Below, piece by piece: positions 12,955 to 26,302 of a stretch of DNA of 64,000 nt (the stretch's first letter is position 1; each line of letters starts with the position of its first letter). Both the position numbers and the translations under genes were made by a program. Source of the DNA: Polyodon spathula. Lineage: Eukaryota > Chordata > Actinopteri > Acipenseriformes > Polyodontidae. The DNA lies in assembly GCF_017654505.1 (NCBI RefSeq), contig NC_054545.1, forward strand, positions 13,735,047 to 13,799,046. The letters are read 5' to 3'. The notes beneath the pieces were generated by a model. The model had not been told where the DNA came from. It made no database searches and was given only the letters and a program-made list of their open reading frames with translations.

Positions 12955-13375
12955 ATCTAAATCAGCTGCAGCTCACGCATGCCATGTAGAAATTTAATTA
13001 GCGGCCGCAATCAACACAACAGTTATATGGGGCTCCGGCTGTAATTGCCAACACACACATTAAGTCCGGGGTAAATTTATGGTAATCTCAAACATGCAGG
13101 GCTTCTGGGACCCCCTGCGCCTGGTTCACATGCAGGTACCTTAGCCTCAGGATTCAGTGATCCAGGAGCACATTTCCCAGCAGACTCCCACTTGACAAGC
13201 AGGTGTCAGTCAATCATGGACATTTTCACCTCCCCGGGAGGACAGATGGTCCCAGACTACTTAGCAATTCCACCCTTTTCTGGCAAACAACCACCCCCCC
13301 TTCCAACAAACACACATAAACCATCACAACAACCGCACCCTTTTCAAACGCCTTGGGTTAATTTGCAGTCTTGAG
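12955..13375. other. GC-richer block, possible conserved noncoding element
   Basis: This block is clearly less AT-rich than its surroundings and keeps an unusual motif cluster, including TTTAATTAGCGGCCGC (about 12993-13008) where a homeodomain-type TAATTA site adjoins a GC-rich palindrome. No splice-bounded reading frame is obvious. The 60-codon frame from 13192 is proline-rich at its end because of C-rich sequence. A conserved noncoding element is possible, but the sequence alone cannot show conservation. Confidence 0.3.
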
Positions 13376-15249
13376 GATAAACTAGGAAAGATAAAGACAC
13401 TCATCACATACAGTAGAAACACATGGGCTTTCATTATTTCCCCTTCATGTATACAGTGTCTTCGAAAGCACTGACTCCTCTGCCCCTCAATGAATTACCT
13501 TGTCTTAAGGGCAATGACCTCATCTTTATCAAACGCCTGGCTTATTGGTATATTTCAAAATCGCAAATTCCATTGTTGTGGTATGTAGCTTTCACGCAGG
13601 GTTTATTTTACTTGTTTTCCAGACACATCTCACCCCATGTCCCTAAAAGAGAAAAAGCTGCCTGTAAGTAAAACAAGGTTCTTGAAATCCTTTGAGTAAC
13701 ACGATGTACCGAGGGTTCCTGTTCTTGTTCTACAGGTCCGCTTGTTCTACATGACTGTGTACACTTTTTTCTTTTCTTTTTGTAATAAAAAATGATTACA
13801 CTTTTATAGCGCTTGAAATATTCACATGCCTTCCTGAAATAGTACTACAGCCACCAGAGATGTCACTCCATGGTATTTTACTTTTGTTTGAGAAATAGGA
13901 TCCTGCTCCACACTTTTTATTCTATAATAATTTGACTTGTTCAATGCCAGAAAATTGTGTTTTTATTTGTTATACTGTATGCTTCCAGTATGCAAATACA
14001 TGCACATTTCATTCAAATAAATAATGTCTCACATTCAGTTTGAGGTACTGTACAAAGAGCAGCAAGACTGCATACGCTACAGAAGCAAAAAAAAAAAAAA
14101 AAAAAATAAGATTGGAAAATTCTCCCAATAGTTTTCAGTTTCATCCCAAAATCAGACTAGAAATATTGACATGTTTTGTGTAAAATCAACAATTAACCTC
14201 TTACTGACTAGCAGGCCTGCTGCCAGCCCAAGCCCCCCCCCCAAAAAAATAAACAAAATAAACAAAAAACAAAAACATGCGCCAATTCTTGTTTAATCTG
14301 CAGACAAGCTTACATTTGAAAGCTACATTATCTGAAGGTTGCTGTAAATAGACCAGTTTCATTCTTAAACACTGTTCATAAAATCTGTCAGGTTGGACTT
14401 AATCTGTTAAAAACAAAAACAAAACAAAAAAAAAGCATGAAACCTGGTTTTGAGTTCATGATATAGCCACTTGGACAACACAACACAAACATGATTCTTT
14501 AATGTCACTACTGTATTTAAAACTCTATAAACTATCAAAGCAATAGCACTCTTAGGGAGCCAAAAGGTTTAAATTGTCTGCAATCAACAAATTCTTATAT
14601 AATCAGTGTGTTCACAGATGTGTAATTTGTCTCAAGATACTCTTGAAAAGAACATGTAGTGATTAAAATATAAATTAATGAGGGAGTGTGCCGAGTAACT
14701 AGTATACATGGCTATCTGTAACAAGTATAACACAACTATACACATTAAGACTGCAAAACAATCAAAATCACTGCCATGTAACATTAAAACACTGTCTGGT
14801 CACTTTCTAAATGTCAAAGTTATGGCTCTTCTGCTCTCCCTTAATGAAAACCATCGTCCCCTATCATTCAATTCAAGCACGGTAGGCATTGAAGCTTCTT
14901 ACACACCAGAATAAGAACAAAAAGGACACCCACTTCCAACGGAATAGGTTGTAAATTATACATGGGATTCCTCAAAACAAAATTTGTCGATGTAACTGCA
15001 GGACGGCATGGAGTATGGGGTGTACTGTGTCCTGTGTGGACTCCATTTGTATGAGCACTGATGAAAATATAATTATAAATAGATGGCAAGGGTTTTAACC
15101 TTAGTTATTGGGAAAACTCAGTTTCAAGAGAGCAAGACCAAAGTAGACAGCTCTTCTAGAATATGTCACAGAAATGTGCTCATCGTCAAAAAACAAATAC
15201 AGTAAGCACTCATATATCCGACCCCATACAATTTTGACTTCAGTGACGG
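13376..15249. other. unannotated AT-rich DNA
   Basis: It holds a 20-base A run (14087-14106) and otherwise ordinary AT-rich sequence. No exon-like frames or element ends were seen. Confidence 0.5.
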
Positions 15250-15850
15250 TTAACCCTTTGCGGTCCAATGTCAGACCAGGTCTGACATTATGATTTTCCT
15301 TTTCCAGTCCAATGTTGGACCCTGTCCGACATCATCGAAATGATGTGAAGTACAGATCTGTAGACGTTTTTTTCTCCAGAAAAAGCAGAGAAACCCTTTC
15401 AATGGCCGAGTGAGACCAATAGGAGCCGAATGAAGCTGAAAAAGGGGGGGGGGGGGGGGAGCGAATATAAATAAAGGAGGTAGCTGCTTCTGCATCCAGC
15501 TCTCAAAGAATATCACAGACATTTGCAAAGCATTTTGAGATGTTATAGTAATAAAATAATGAATTGGATCACATTACTGAGGAGTTTGGTGATAAAACAA
15601 GTAATCAGGAGAGGATTTATCAGTATGCACATCTATAAAGAGGTACGTGAAAAATACAGTGAGCACGGGGTGGGGCTTGGCTGGAGATGAAGTACTGATG
15701 TTGTTTTGCATTGCAATGCCCTTTAAACCTGTTTTACTTAGAAACAAATATATATTTTAAACAGTGCGTGTAAAATAAACAGTGCGTGTGAAAATAAATT
15801 GGACCTGATGCGCCTGACAGGCACTGAATAAATGGACATCAAAGGGTTAA
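15250..15850 (+). mobile_element. piggyBac-type MITE, full-length copy 1
   Basis: TTAA occurs at both limits (15250-15253 and 15847-15850), the target site duplicated by piggyBac transposases. Just inside are inverted tips: CCCTTTGCGGTCC at the left and GGACATCAAAGGG at the right (11 of 13 positions match after reversal). The body is 593 bp with no transposase-like frame, so it is non-autonomous. Near the left end is a palindrome, AATGTCAGACC-A-GGTCTGACATT (15268-15290), followed by a degenerate second one. A G run sits at 15446-15460. A second complete copy is at 58462-59044 and a fragment at 4383-4520, which defines a family within this window. Mobilisation would need a transposase from elsewhere in the genome. 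Confidence 0.88.
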
Positions 15851-16464
15851 AAGTGTGTGATTCATATCTGATTATTTCATTTTGCCCTGTTACAAACCTT
15901 GTCCATCTTTCAGAGAAGAGAAAAAAAGAATACAATATCAAAAATACATATCTGAAAGGACTGTATGTAAAATTCTCCGTTAATTACCCAACAGCAAAAT
16001 TAAATCAAAATGTTACCCATGCAAGGAACTGCGTAAAAGATAAAAGGCAATGCATTTTAGCAAAAGATTTAAAAAAAATCACAACAGTTTTCAGAATTAA
16101 AGGAGTATCCAATGTCAGTATTCAGAATTGCAAAATATAGTGCTTGATAAGGCCTTAATGTCACAGTTCACTTGCAAATGAAAATGCATAAAAACAAGTC
16201 AAGATCACAGATTTATAAAAAAAATACATCACAGTATCTAAAACTGTTTAATGATTAACTATTACATTACCGTAGCTTGACTTTTCTCTTTGTTTTGGCT
16301 GCATTTTCTTCAGGTGAAACTGAAGGAAGCACTGTGTAACTACAGACTGATTTGGCATGCAGAGTGGGAAAAAAAATGTAGTCTGTGGGTGGATATTCAA
16401 ATAAATTGTAACATTGAAGAGATGAGCTTTGTATCAGAAAACTAGTGATGGAATCAGAAATTGG

Positions 16465-16465
<1 letters not shown>

Positions 16466-16545
<80 letters not shown>
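16466..16545. repeat. (TA)n microsatellite
   Basis: About 40 uninterrupted TA units. The Tyr-Ile repeat frame on the minus strand is an artefact of this tract. Confidence 0.97.
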
Positions 16546-16547
<2 letters not shown>

Positions 16548-16727
16548 GGGGATTGATTTTATTCTTAATACAAGAGTGGTAAAACACGACTGACGTGTAT
16601 CTGGGTAATGGATATCCGAGTGCTGACTGTCACTCTTTGGATAGTCCCTGGCCTTGTCCACCATAACACATATTGAGAGAAATATAAAAAGAATATATAT
16701 TTTTTAAATTAGTGTGTTTATCTTATC

Positions 16728-17328
16728 GTCATTGTGAGGCGAGAGTGTATTAAATGGAATGTCCAGACAGTAATTTATGTGTACAGAAATAAAATAATTT
16801 ATTTTTATTATCTATACAAAACAAAATAATTAAATAACAAAAGAAAACAAAATGGTGTGAGGGAAGGAGTGCAGGGGTGAAATCCAAAACAGACCGTGAT
16901 AACTCGTCTTTAATCGTCTTCGTGGCGAACCATACATAAACAAAAAAAGACAAAAGAAATGTTAGTGTTTTTTTTTTTTAAATCCCGCTGCACCAACCTA
17001 GTCTCTCCCTCCACCCGTTACTCCTCCTATTTTACTTTCGGACCAACCCCGAACACAGTAGTACGTTCCCTTTAGTATGTAATGTCCCGCCTCTGTAGTC
17101 AGTGGAACACCAATCCCCAACTGACAAGTGTCCTTATCCTTCACTTGACTCCAGTGGCTGGAATTTACATACTCGTACTTCCGCCCCTCACCAATGTGCC
17201 TCCCCTCAAAAGATGACTTTTGCCATGGTCACGAGATCTTGGTAAGGGAAGTCCCGAGTTGGTTTGATGCCATCTACTGTCGGGAGGCTGAATCACAGAC
17301 CGAAATCGCTTTGACTCATCACAGTCAT
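16728..17328 (-). mobile_element. solo LTR, family A copy 2 (inverted), with GTCAT target duplication
   Basis: The LTR is 16733-17323 (591 bp) on the minus strand, flanked by a perfect 5-bp duplication GTCAT (16728-16732 and 17324-17328). Read on the minus strand it begins TGTGATGAG and ends GCCTCACA, and it matches the copy at 2663-3252 over its whole length with only scattered substitutions by eye. Different target duplications show two independent insertions, not a segmental inversion. The high similarity suggests both inserted, and collapsed to solo LTRs, relatively recently. Confidence 0.9.
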
Positions 17329-20300
17329 ACATACAAGTAGGGGGAGAATGTTGCGACTGACCCAATAAATACCAGTTACATAGGTCAAATTAATCAATAT
17401 AAAAGAAACATACACACTGAGTCAAAGTATACTTTCTTTGAAAAAGACCTAGTACAGTATCCAGCACAAAATACATAATCCCTGGGTTCACACCAGACAT
17501 ATCTGGTGCTCTGAGTGCTCTGATTAGCTTTTTGGTTTAGCCTATAGTAGGTAAGGAAAGGACTTTAACTAACAACTAACAAGATTTAGTTAAGTTTTGA
17601 ATGTGTCTGTTTGAAAAAATAAAAAAGCAATGAATGGACTTAAACAGCAGATTCAGATCTATTCAGCAATCCACTACAGTGTTTTACATGAATATACAAT
17701 GTGCTTTCCATTTCTTCCTAAAAGTGACACCTCTCTGTCAGCCAGCAGATGCTAATGTCTTTGATCACTTGTGATTTCTTTTCCCCTTCAGTCGTCAGAT
17801 TCTCAATTGCTCTGCTGACACCTGACCCTGTTGGATCTTGGAGGCTGATTTCACTTTAATCACTTCCCAAAGTGGAGGGACAATTTACTGCATCAAACTA
17901 CTTGGGAATAAATAAGGTTGCCCCCACCCTGGTTGTCAGCCTTGGGGGGGAGGGGAGGTACTAAATAGAAGCACAAGCTTGCAAGAAGCACTAGTCAGGG
18001 CCTTCTTCATTTCCCTTGGGGACCAACAAATGAATCAACACCTTCTGTATATCCATACTGGTGGGGAAAGATGCCATCAACCTAGCAGGGGCAATATTAC
18101 AAATTTGCAAGCTTACTAAAGGAGGTAGATCTGAACTAATGATCTGAACCAACAGCCAAGGAACACATGTAGCACAATGGCAGAAACAATAGTAAAATGG
18201 TACCACAGACAGTAGTATTTCTATATTTCAAGCCAGTGCTATCGCAGTGGTAATAACCAATACACGCAAGTAATATATTGCAGTAGCATGGTAGTCTTTC
18301 AGAGCAGTGTGGTTCTGTATCAGGAACACTGAGTATTGTATGTTCCATATCCAGTAACTTACTCTGCGTTGATTTATCAGTGGTTCCATTACAGTTTCTT
18401 CAAGGCAACACACACAGGTATTATAATGATATCCCAATAGCACTTTTTTGAAGGTGCAACTGTTTGTTGATTTTTGTGGTTAAACCCAGATAAAGGGGTA
18501 AGATGTAGGGAAGTAGCAGTGTTTATTTTTTGGGTCTCACTGTAAACTTTACACCTGCAAACTCTATATTTTGCAATAATGAACCATGTTAATTAATGCT
18601 ACACCTTCTTAGGTAGCAGACATATTGGCTAGATATTTAAATATATTCCCTTATTTTTTTAAGCTAGTGCAAACATAACAAAACAATTGCAGTGGTATAA
18701 AAAGATGAAGTTGCAATAGTAATTTACACCTACAAAAAGGAATAGAGCAGTGTTGTAAAAATTGCAGTGTATAGTACAAAGTGCTATGGTTTATCCATAA
18801 CTCAATTGCAATTTCACAGCTATATTGACAGTTGATGTACATTTGAAGTTATTCTACTGCATATCTGTAAAAAAGCAAAAAACAAAACAAAAACATGCAA
18901 ATTAAACAAAAAAATAAACTGCAGTCGAATAAATTGCTTTTTTCTGTTAAGACAAGACTTTTCCATAAATTGCGTAAATATGCCCAGTAGAAGTGCGAGG
19001 AATGATCTTCATTTGACTTTTGAGGCAATGATTCTTGTACAAATCTATTGGTAAGACAGACGTGTTCTGACATAGCAGGTATGCTGAACTTCCTGAACCA
19101 CTAAAATCAAATACATTTAAAAAAAAAAAAATGAAGGGTATATGTACACACAAAACTATAAAACTGAAATCATTGTTTCTAATACTACATAAAAATAAAG
19201 TCTAACACTATTTGATGGCTGCATTGTACTCTATGGAGGAGTGTACGCGTCTGCCAGCTGACTGTGCCTGCATCCAGCTGTGCTATAAACAGACGCAGTT
19301 CCATTGAACACTATTGTGTAAACATGTGTAAACTGGTACATGCAAACCTGCAAAACCAAAACGTTTTTTTTTCTAAAAGTAATATAAAGAAAAGAATATA
19401 AAAAATATATTTCATATTAGGCACATAAGTTGTTATCCTACCTGTCATTTCAGTTTGCTGTATGCATCTGAGTGCAGCTTGCCGTATTCCAATCAAAATG
19501 ACTAATTTCAAGATTAAATATTTCCTTCTGATATACTCCCAGTTGCATTTGTGGAACAAAATGAAGGATTGTTGAAAAATAAGCAACTAGACTTTCAATG
19601 AGTTGGCATCTTGACAAATCCACTATCATAGAAATAAAAAAAACATGTCTGCTAGGAGGAGGGGGCATGTCTTGTTTGCTGCATTTACAAAAAATAATAT
19701 AATATCTTACGTTTTTTATATATATATATATTGTAATACATGGGTCATTTTGACCCATGTGGTGGTTCTAGGTAGAACTGTTTATAAATGTATCATTTTT
19801 GTGATTCTGGCTATCAAACTCTGTTAGATATTTAATTCACATATTTAGGAAAAGTCAAACACGGACATACACATGCGATTTACAATGGAAGCGTAATTAA
19901 CATTTTAAGCTCAAAATGGGTCACAATGACCCGCATGGTGGTTCTAGTGTTAACATTAAAAATACCCTAGGAATAAAGTCAAAGAGTAGAACGGCATTCA
20001 GAATGAATACCTCCAATAAGAAATCAAAAATGGCATTTATTTTACCTTCAAATCAAGGAATATAAATTGTCCGCTCTAAAAAAAACATTATTTTAAAACA
20101 TCAGCAGTTTTATAAAACACATTCCTTTTTTTTTTTTTTTTGCTTGCCCAGGGGCAAGATATCTCTGATGGCATTAATTAACTTCAAGGTAAGGAATATA
20201 AAATGTCCAATGCCAAGACTAACAAAAAAAGTAAAAGAAAATAAAAATGTCTGCCAAACCTCCGCTGATAAACAGTATAAAAATATCCGATATGTTATAA

Positions 20301-21136
20301 GAAATCTCAACTGTGTACCAAGGAAATGCCAGCACTGACAAAACGATGACTGACATTAATCTCCTTAGAAGCTATGTTGTTGAGAAAAGCATGAAATACC
20401 ATTAGGGCAGCAACATGATACTATTGTGTATAGTGTAAAGAAAACAATAAATTGTCCCAAGATTGTCAGACAAGGAAGTAATGCACTTTCAGGGCTTTAC
20501 TGCTCTGTGTAGTGCTCAGACGCTGCTCTTGCGGTTTATGGATGTCAGCACCACCCTTGAGTGAAACACACTGCTTCTCTGAAAATCTGACAACAATGGT
20601 GAGAGGCATGGAATGAAGTGGAATTTATACAAATCTAAGTACACTATAATTTTGAAGTCATGCAAAGAAGCCTGTTTCTCCATGTTGTTCCACACATTTG
20701 TGATTTACAGTGCAGTTGCTTTTGAAACAATACAGTTCCAGACTATTAAAACCCCTGAAGGTTATCAGATCTGCTGTATTAAAATACACTTGGATTTTTT
20801 TCTTTTCTGAAATGAAACATCTGGTCTGTTCCTTGCACAGCACACAAACACTCCAGCTTCAACTAGAATAGTGTATAGTTGCTATCAACAGATATAATCC
20901 ACCAGACCTTTACAGTTGTCCATGTGGCAGCTTTTTGGCACAGTGAAAAACACTTTCACCACTTTTGTTAAATAAAAAACACCTTTTATGGGCAAAAAAT
21001 GAATGAAGGGTTGTGGCCAAAGTGAGCACAATGTCTGTACATTTTATAGTGTCTATGCCTTGCTGTTAATGCCATTATATTTATTGAAGTTACTGCTGCA
21101 AACTTCAATTATGTTTGAATTAGTGAATAGTTTCTT

Positions 21137-21141
<5 letters not shown>
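17329..21141. other. unannotated AT-rich DNA
   Basis: About 3.8 kb with no recognisable gene. It contains a pair of related palindromic motifs (19738-19760 and 19917-19932) listed separately. The many short frames on both strands are AT-driven. Confidence 0.5.
19738..19953. repeat. paired GGGTCA-TGACCC palindromes with GGTGGTTCTAG, ending in TTAA
   Basis: ACATGGGTCA-TTT-TGACCCATGT (19738-19760) is followed by GGTGGTTCTAGG. About 176 bases on, TGGGTCA-CAA-TGACCC (19917-19932) is followed by GGTGGTTCTAGTGTTAA, ending at 19953. The TTAA edge and CACTAGAACCACC-like tip (minus strand) resemble piggyBac-type termini, and the similar tip TTAACACTAGA occurs at 31004. A small piggyBac-like MITE or end fragment is a reasonable guess; a matching left TTAA end was not located. 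Confidence 0.4.

Positions 21142-21214
<73 letters not shown>
21142..21214. repeat. (AG)n microsatellite
   Basis: About 36 perfect AG units. This purine-only strand can form triplex (H-DNA) structures. Arg-Glu and Ser-Leu repeat frames across it are artefacts. Confidence 0.97.
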
Positions 21215-22164
<950 letters not shown>

Positions 22165-22204
22165 TCATTACAAAATGCAGTAGAGCTGACCTGCTGTTCT
22201 AGTG

Positions 22205-22971
22205 TGTGGCAAACTGGTTAACTGTGTGCAGGTGAAGGTAATGCAGCATAGATTAATAAACAGACAGACAATTATAATTCAGGTGCAATGTTGTTTAATG
22301 GTCCAATGGCCTGATGGCAAAACAACAGTAAATAATAACAATGGTAATGAAGCAATACAGTGGTGTGTATTGCTAATTTGTAATCTGCGGGTTGCCCCGA
22401 AATAATAACAGTCCCGTTTTTAGTTCACCCACATGTAACACATACACAAATACAAACACCAGTACATAGTGCATGCTCTAGTGCTCGTGGTGAATACAGT
22501 TATTAAGTGAAAACAAAAGTGCAGTGTTGTTGATCTGGGTTTAGTGCTGGCCTTTGGCGACAACTCCGGATCGTGTTAGCCATCCAAATAATCACAAACA
22601 GTATTAACGACAAACAAAAAACAAACAAAACACTCACATTTTACAACACAGGTTCTCCTTCTGGTCATTTAAGTTAACCATTCACAAAGGAACAGATCAC
22701 ATCACTACGTCCCATTTTTATAATGTCACCCGTTATCCCTTGGTCAACAAGCTCATCCGCTCCTCCAATCCCCAGATGCAATGTCGTTTCCCATCCGTGT
22801 CATTAGTTTCATGTACCGTAGCTCTGTCCCCTTTCTAGATGGGCAACTTCCACCACATTCTGGGAATAAACTGGTGTGTCATTTAGTCCAGGGTACTCTG
22901 TTCCCTTTACACAGTGCCCTTGCAGGGAGGGAGTGAGATCTAACACCGAGAATCATTCGATCTCTGTCACA
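22205..22971 (-). mobile_element. solo LTR candidate, family D
   Basis: On the plus strand the block begins TGTGGCAAAC and ends CTGTCACA. Flanking pentamers are TAGTG (22200-22204) and CAGTG (22972-22976), a 4-of-5 match expected from an aged 5-bp duplication. The minus strand carries a TATA-like ATTATAAAAATGG (about 22712-22724) in the U3 half and an ATTAAA-like signal towards its 3' end, which favours minus orientation. Length is 767 bp. No internal coding region is attached. The boundaries are less certain than for families A, B and E because the duplication is imperfect. Confidence 0.6.
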
Positions 22972-22976
22972 CAGTG

Positions 22977-24256
22977 TTACATAAAACAGTATTAATTTTA
23001 AATTACTTAATCACTAGTTAAATTCTAACCACTTAAGGATAATAAGCATATGTTTAAAGCATTATTAGAAGACAAACGGAAATGGCTGTGCACAAAGTAA
23101 ATGCAATACTGAACCTTTGTTTTGAGAGTTTCAGTGATGTGATCAATGGTAAAGCTCTCTCTGTAAAATCTTTAGCACAGCTGACTCCTGTATACATTTG
23201 AACAATAATGTTTAAGTAATTCGGCAACCTCATTTTTGGAAACTTAATAATTCACATACTGTAGTGAAAGAATTTTGCTAGCTGTAAATGAAAACCTTGC
23301 CTTGGCTCTTCAGGTTCTTGAAATTAATGACAAATAAAAGCTGCTTTAGATCAAGGGGCAAATAATCCAGACTGAGCAATCAGCTTTTATTGAAGTGGCA
23401 CGTCTGCTTTATACAAGAATTTATGCACTGGTTCATTTCCCATCTGCAGTAACAGCTGTTTATTAGAGACCACAACTCCCTTTGCTCTACCAAGCAAGGT
23501 TTCAGTAAGTGGCACCGTATAATAAGATAAAACAAAGAAAGAGTCAAATATGTTGTCAGATGAGAGTCAAATTGTCACACTGACCATGACTTCAGATATA
23601 GCTTTGGAAGTCTAGATCAAATAATTCACCTGTGCCTCTTTCAATCCATTCCATCAAGGACCTTGTTCCCACCATGTCCTTAATTATTGAATTAAGTCGT
23701 TAGAGTCTACTTCCAACCAAGTATTTGTTTTACTGAACCTAGGAGTTCAATTAAACTATCAAAGTTTATGAATGGAAATTTTGAATGGACTGCTCAGTCC
23801 CTAGGCAGCCCTATGGTTGATGGCCAGAAAAGTGCACTATTAGTAGGATAGGGTCCTACCCTGTAAGATACAGTCCAAGGCAAGGCAAATCAAGTGCATC
23901 CTAAACCCCAAGAAAAGAATGTAATGCATATGTCTATATGTACAGTATATTTACATTAAAACAACACCTATTTGTATGTTACAGAACGGAAAGAACAATC
24001 CAATTTAGAGTTAAATGCTTGTTATAGCAACTAGATGGTAAAAAAGTGTATAGATTTGTCATTATTATGTATGGTGGGCCTTCTGAAAGTCGTTCTTTTA
24101 TGTAAAACGACAGTAGTGGATGACTGACTATTTAAAATATGTTGCCAAACCCACGTTTCAGTTTAAAACAATAAAAACCAAATCTTCTAAATACGTCTTT
24201 GGGGTGTTTTTTTGGTTATTATTGGTTAAACCAGAAAACTTCAAGCCCTATATATG
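22977..24256. other. unannotated AT-rich DNA
   Basis: No gene, element edge or large simple repeat was recognised in these 1.3 kb. Confidence 0.5.
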
Positions 24257-24585
24257 TGTGGCAGGATATCTATGGTGACATCAGACCAGGAAGAAAGACC
24301 GAACAACAGTACTGGGATATGGACGCGCTGATGCACCGATTTTAATAATAAATAAAAACGGTAAAATAAAAATTAAAATCACACTGAAAAAACAAAAATG
24401 GCACGATGGCCAAAACAAACAGACACAGAAACCAACAAACAAGTATCGTGCTGGTTTATAAGCAGCATCCGTAGCAAATTCTATTTTTATGGTTTATTTT
24501 GTTTACCTCCCAACTCTCGTTTCGCCTCTGAGCACACTACCCTTTTAACTAAAGCTGCTTGTTTTTATATTGTGACACAGGTTTT
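24257..24585 (-). mobile_element. LTR-like fragment (family C), second copy
   Basis: Read on the minus strand, the block matches 1070-1390 in order: TATA box (AATATAAAAAC), TCAGAGG block, AACGAGAG, AAACCAGCACGATA, TTTTGGCCA, ATTATTAAA signal, CATCAGC and GTCACCAT. It then continues to a terminal CCTGCCACA that is missing in the first copy. The U3 part upstream of the TATA box is not matched, so this copy is truncated at its 5' side. It supplies the probable true 3' end of the family. Confidence 0.6.
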
Positions 24586-24745
24586 CTCATACAATTCTTT
24601 GTCAATAATCACTCGCAGCTTCCCAGGAAAAAAATAGTATATTAAAACTATAGTTTTTATAGTGAAAATGCAGTAATACTAGAGTAGCTATAGTAAAAAA
24701 AAAAGAAATGTAATGTACTGCAGCAATATGTACAACTACACTGCA

Positions 24746-24747
<2 letters not shown>

Positions 24748-24784
<37 letters not shown>

Positions 24785-24830
24785 CTATATATATATATCT
24801 ATATATATATATATATATATATATTATATT
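24748..24830. repeat. imperfect (AT)n microsatellite
   Basis: AT runs are interrupted three times by TATCTATA or TTAT units. Confidence 0.95.
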
Positions 24831-24951
24831 CAGAACAGCCTGGGAAGTCTCTTAGACAAATTAAGGAGTTGCTGAATTACAAAATTACATTGAAATTTCG
24901 TTCTGTTCGATATTTTATTTAAAAACACTTAAATCAATTACTGGAAGGTGA

Positions 24952-26300
24952 CATTGGTTTTATGTTGGGAACTATTTTTAAGAAAAATAAAAAAATGAAA
25001 TATCTTGCTTGCATAAGTATTCGACCCTCACACATTAATATTTGGTAGAGCCGCCTTTCGCTGCAATAAAAGCTTTAAGTCTTAAAGCTTTAAGTATGTA
25101 CCAGCTTTGCACACAGTATCAAAGTGATTTTTGGCCCATTCTTCTTGGCAGATTTGCTCCAGGTTGTTCAGGTTGGTTGGGCGACACTTGTGGACCACAA
25201 TTTTCAAATAGTGCCACAGATTCTCAATGGGATTGAGATCAGGACTTTGACTGGGCCACTGTAGGACATTCACCTTTTTGTTCTTGAGCCACTCCAATGT
25301 TGCTTTGGCCTTGTGCTTGGGATCATTGTCCTGCTAAAAGGTGAAATTCCTCCCAGCTTCAGTTTTTTAGCAGACTGAAACAGATTCTCTTGCAGTATTT
25401 TCCTGTATTTTGCTCCATCCATTCTTCCTTCAATTGTAACAAGATGCCCAGTCCCTGCTGATGAGAAGCAACCCCACAGCATGATGCTGCCACCGCCATA
25501 CTTCACTTTAGGGATGGTGTGTCTTGAAGCATGGGCAGTGTTGGGTTTGTGCCACACATAACACTTTGAGTTTTGGCCAAAAAGCTCTATCTTGGTCTCA
25601 TCTGACCACAAAACCTTTTCCCACATCACAGCTGGGTCACTCTCATGCTTTCTGGCAAACTCCAGACGCTCTTTCAGATAGTACTTTTTGAGTAACAGCT
25701 TCTTTCTTGCCACCCTCCCATACAGGCCAGTGTTATGCAGAGCTCTTGATATGGTTGATTGGTGCACCATTACTCCACTCCCAGCCACTGAACTCTGTAG
25801 CTCCTTCAAAGTGATTTTTGGCCTCTCTGTGGCTTCTCTCACAAGTCTCCTTCTTGTTTGAGCGTTGAGTTTTGAGGGACGGTATTTTCTTGGGAGTGCC
25901 TGGGTGGTGTGATGCAGCTTCCACTTCCTGCTTATTGATCCAACTGTGCTCACTGGGATATCCAAACACTTGGATATTATTTTGTACCCTTCCCTAATCT
26001 ATGCATTTGTATTACTTTATCTCTAACTTCTTTAAAATGCTCCTTGGTCTTCATTTTCCTTCAGATTCACAGCCTTACCAATGATCCTTCAACAGTGGGG
26101 TTTTTATCCAGAAAATGTGACAGCAACTTTAATGGTTCACAGATGGAGGCCAATGGTAAGGTAATTGTGTCCTCATTAGGGCAATTTCTTTCAACGGTGC
26201 AAGCTGGGAGCTTCCACAGCACAGGGGTTGAATACTTATGCAAGCAAGATATTTCATTTTTTTATTTTTCTTAAAAATAGTTCCCAACATAAAACCAATG
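24952..26300 (-). mobile_element. Tc1/mariner transposon, Tc1-like, inactive
   Basis: About 75-bp terminal inverted repeats are visible: the left tip CATTGGTTTTATGTTGGG and its exact reverse complement at the right (ending 26300). They continue through TTGCTTGCATAAGTATTC with few differences. A TA follows the right tip (26301-26302); the left side has GA, probably a decayed TA target. At about 1.35 kb it has the length usual for Tc1-like elements and encloses one broken transposase gene on the minus strand. Confidence 0.88.
25082..26054 (-). pseudogene. Tc1-like transposase pseudogene
   Basis: The product would be a DDE/D cut-and-paste transposase that binds the element's inverted repeats and inserts at TA. 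The likely start is the ATG at 26052-26054 (MKTKEHFKE). A single-base deletion at about 25983-25990 shifts the frame, after which a 231-residue frame carries the paired helix-turn-helix DNA-binding region (HTTQALPRKYRPSKLN) and the first catalytic Asp in VLWSDETK. A second frameshift near 25345-25360 and a CAG-to-TAG-type stop beside the second-Asp region (about 25341) end that frame. The third catalytic region, [15 protein letters not shown] (Glu of D34E), lies in the last frame, which stops at 25082. All motifs are present in order, but the gene cannot give a full protein. Confidence 0.9.
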
Positions 26301-26302
26301 TA

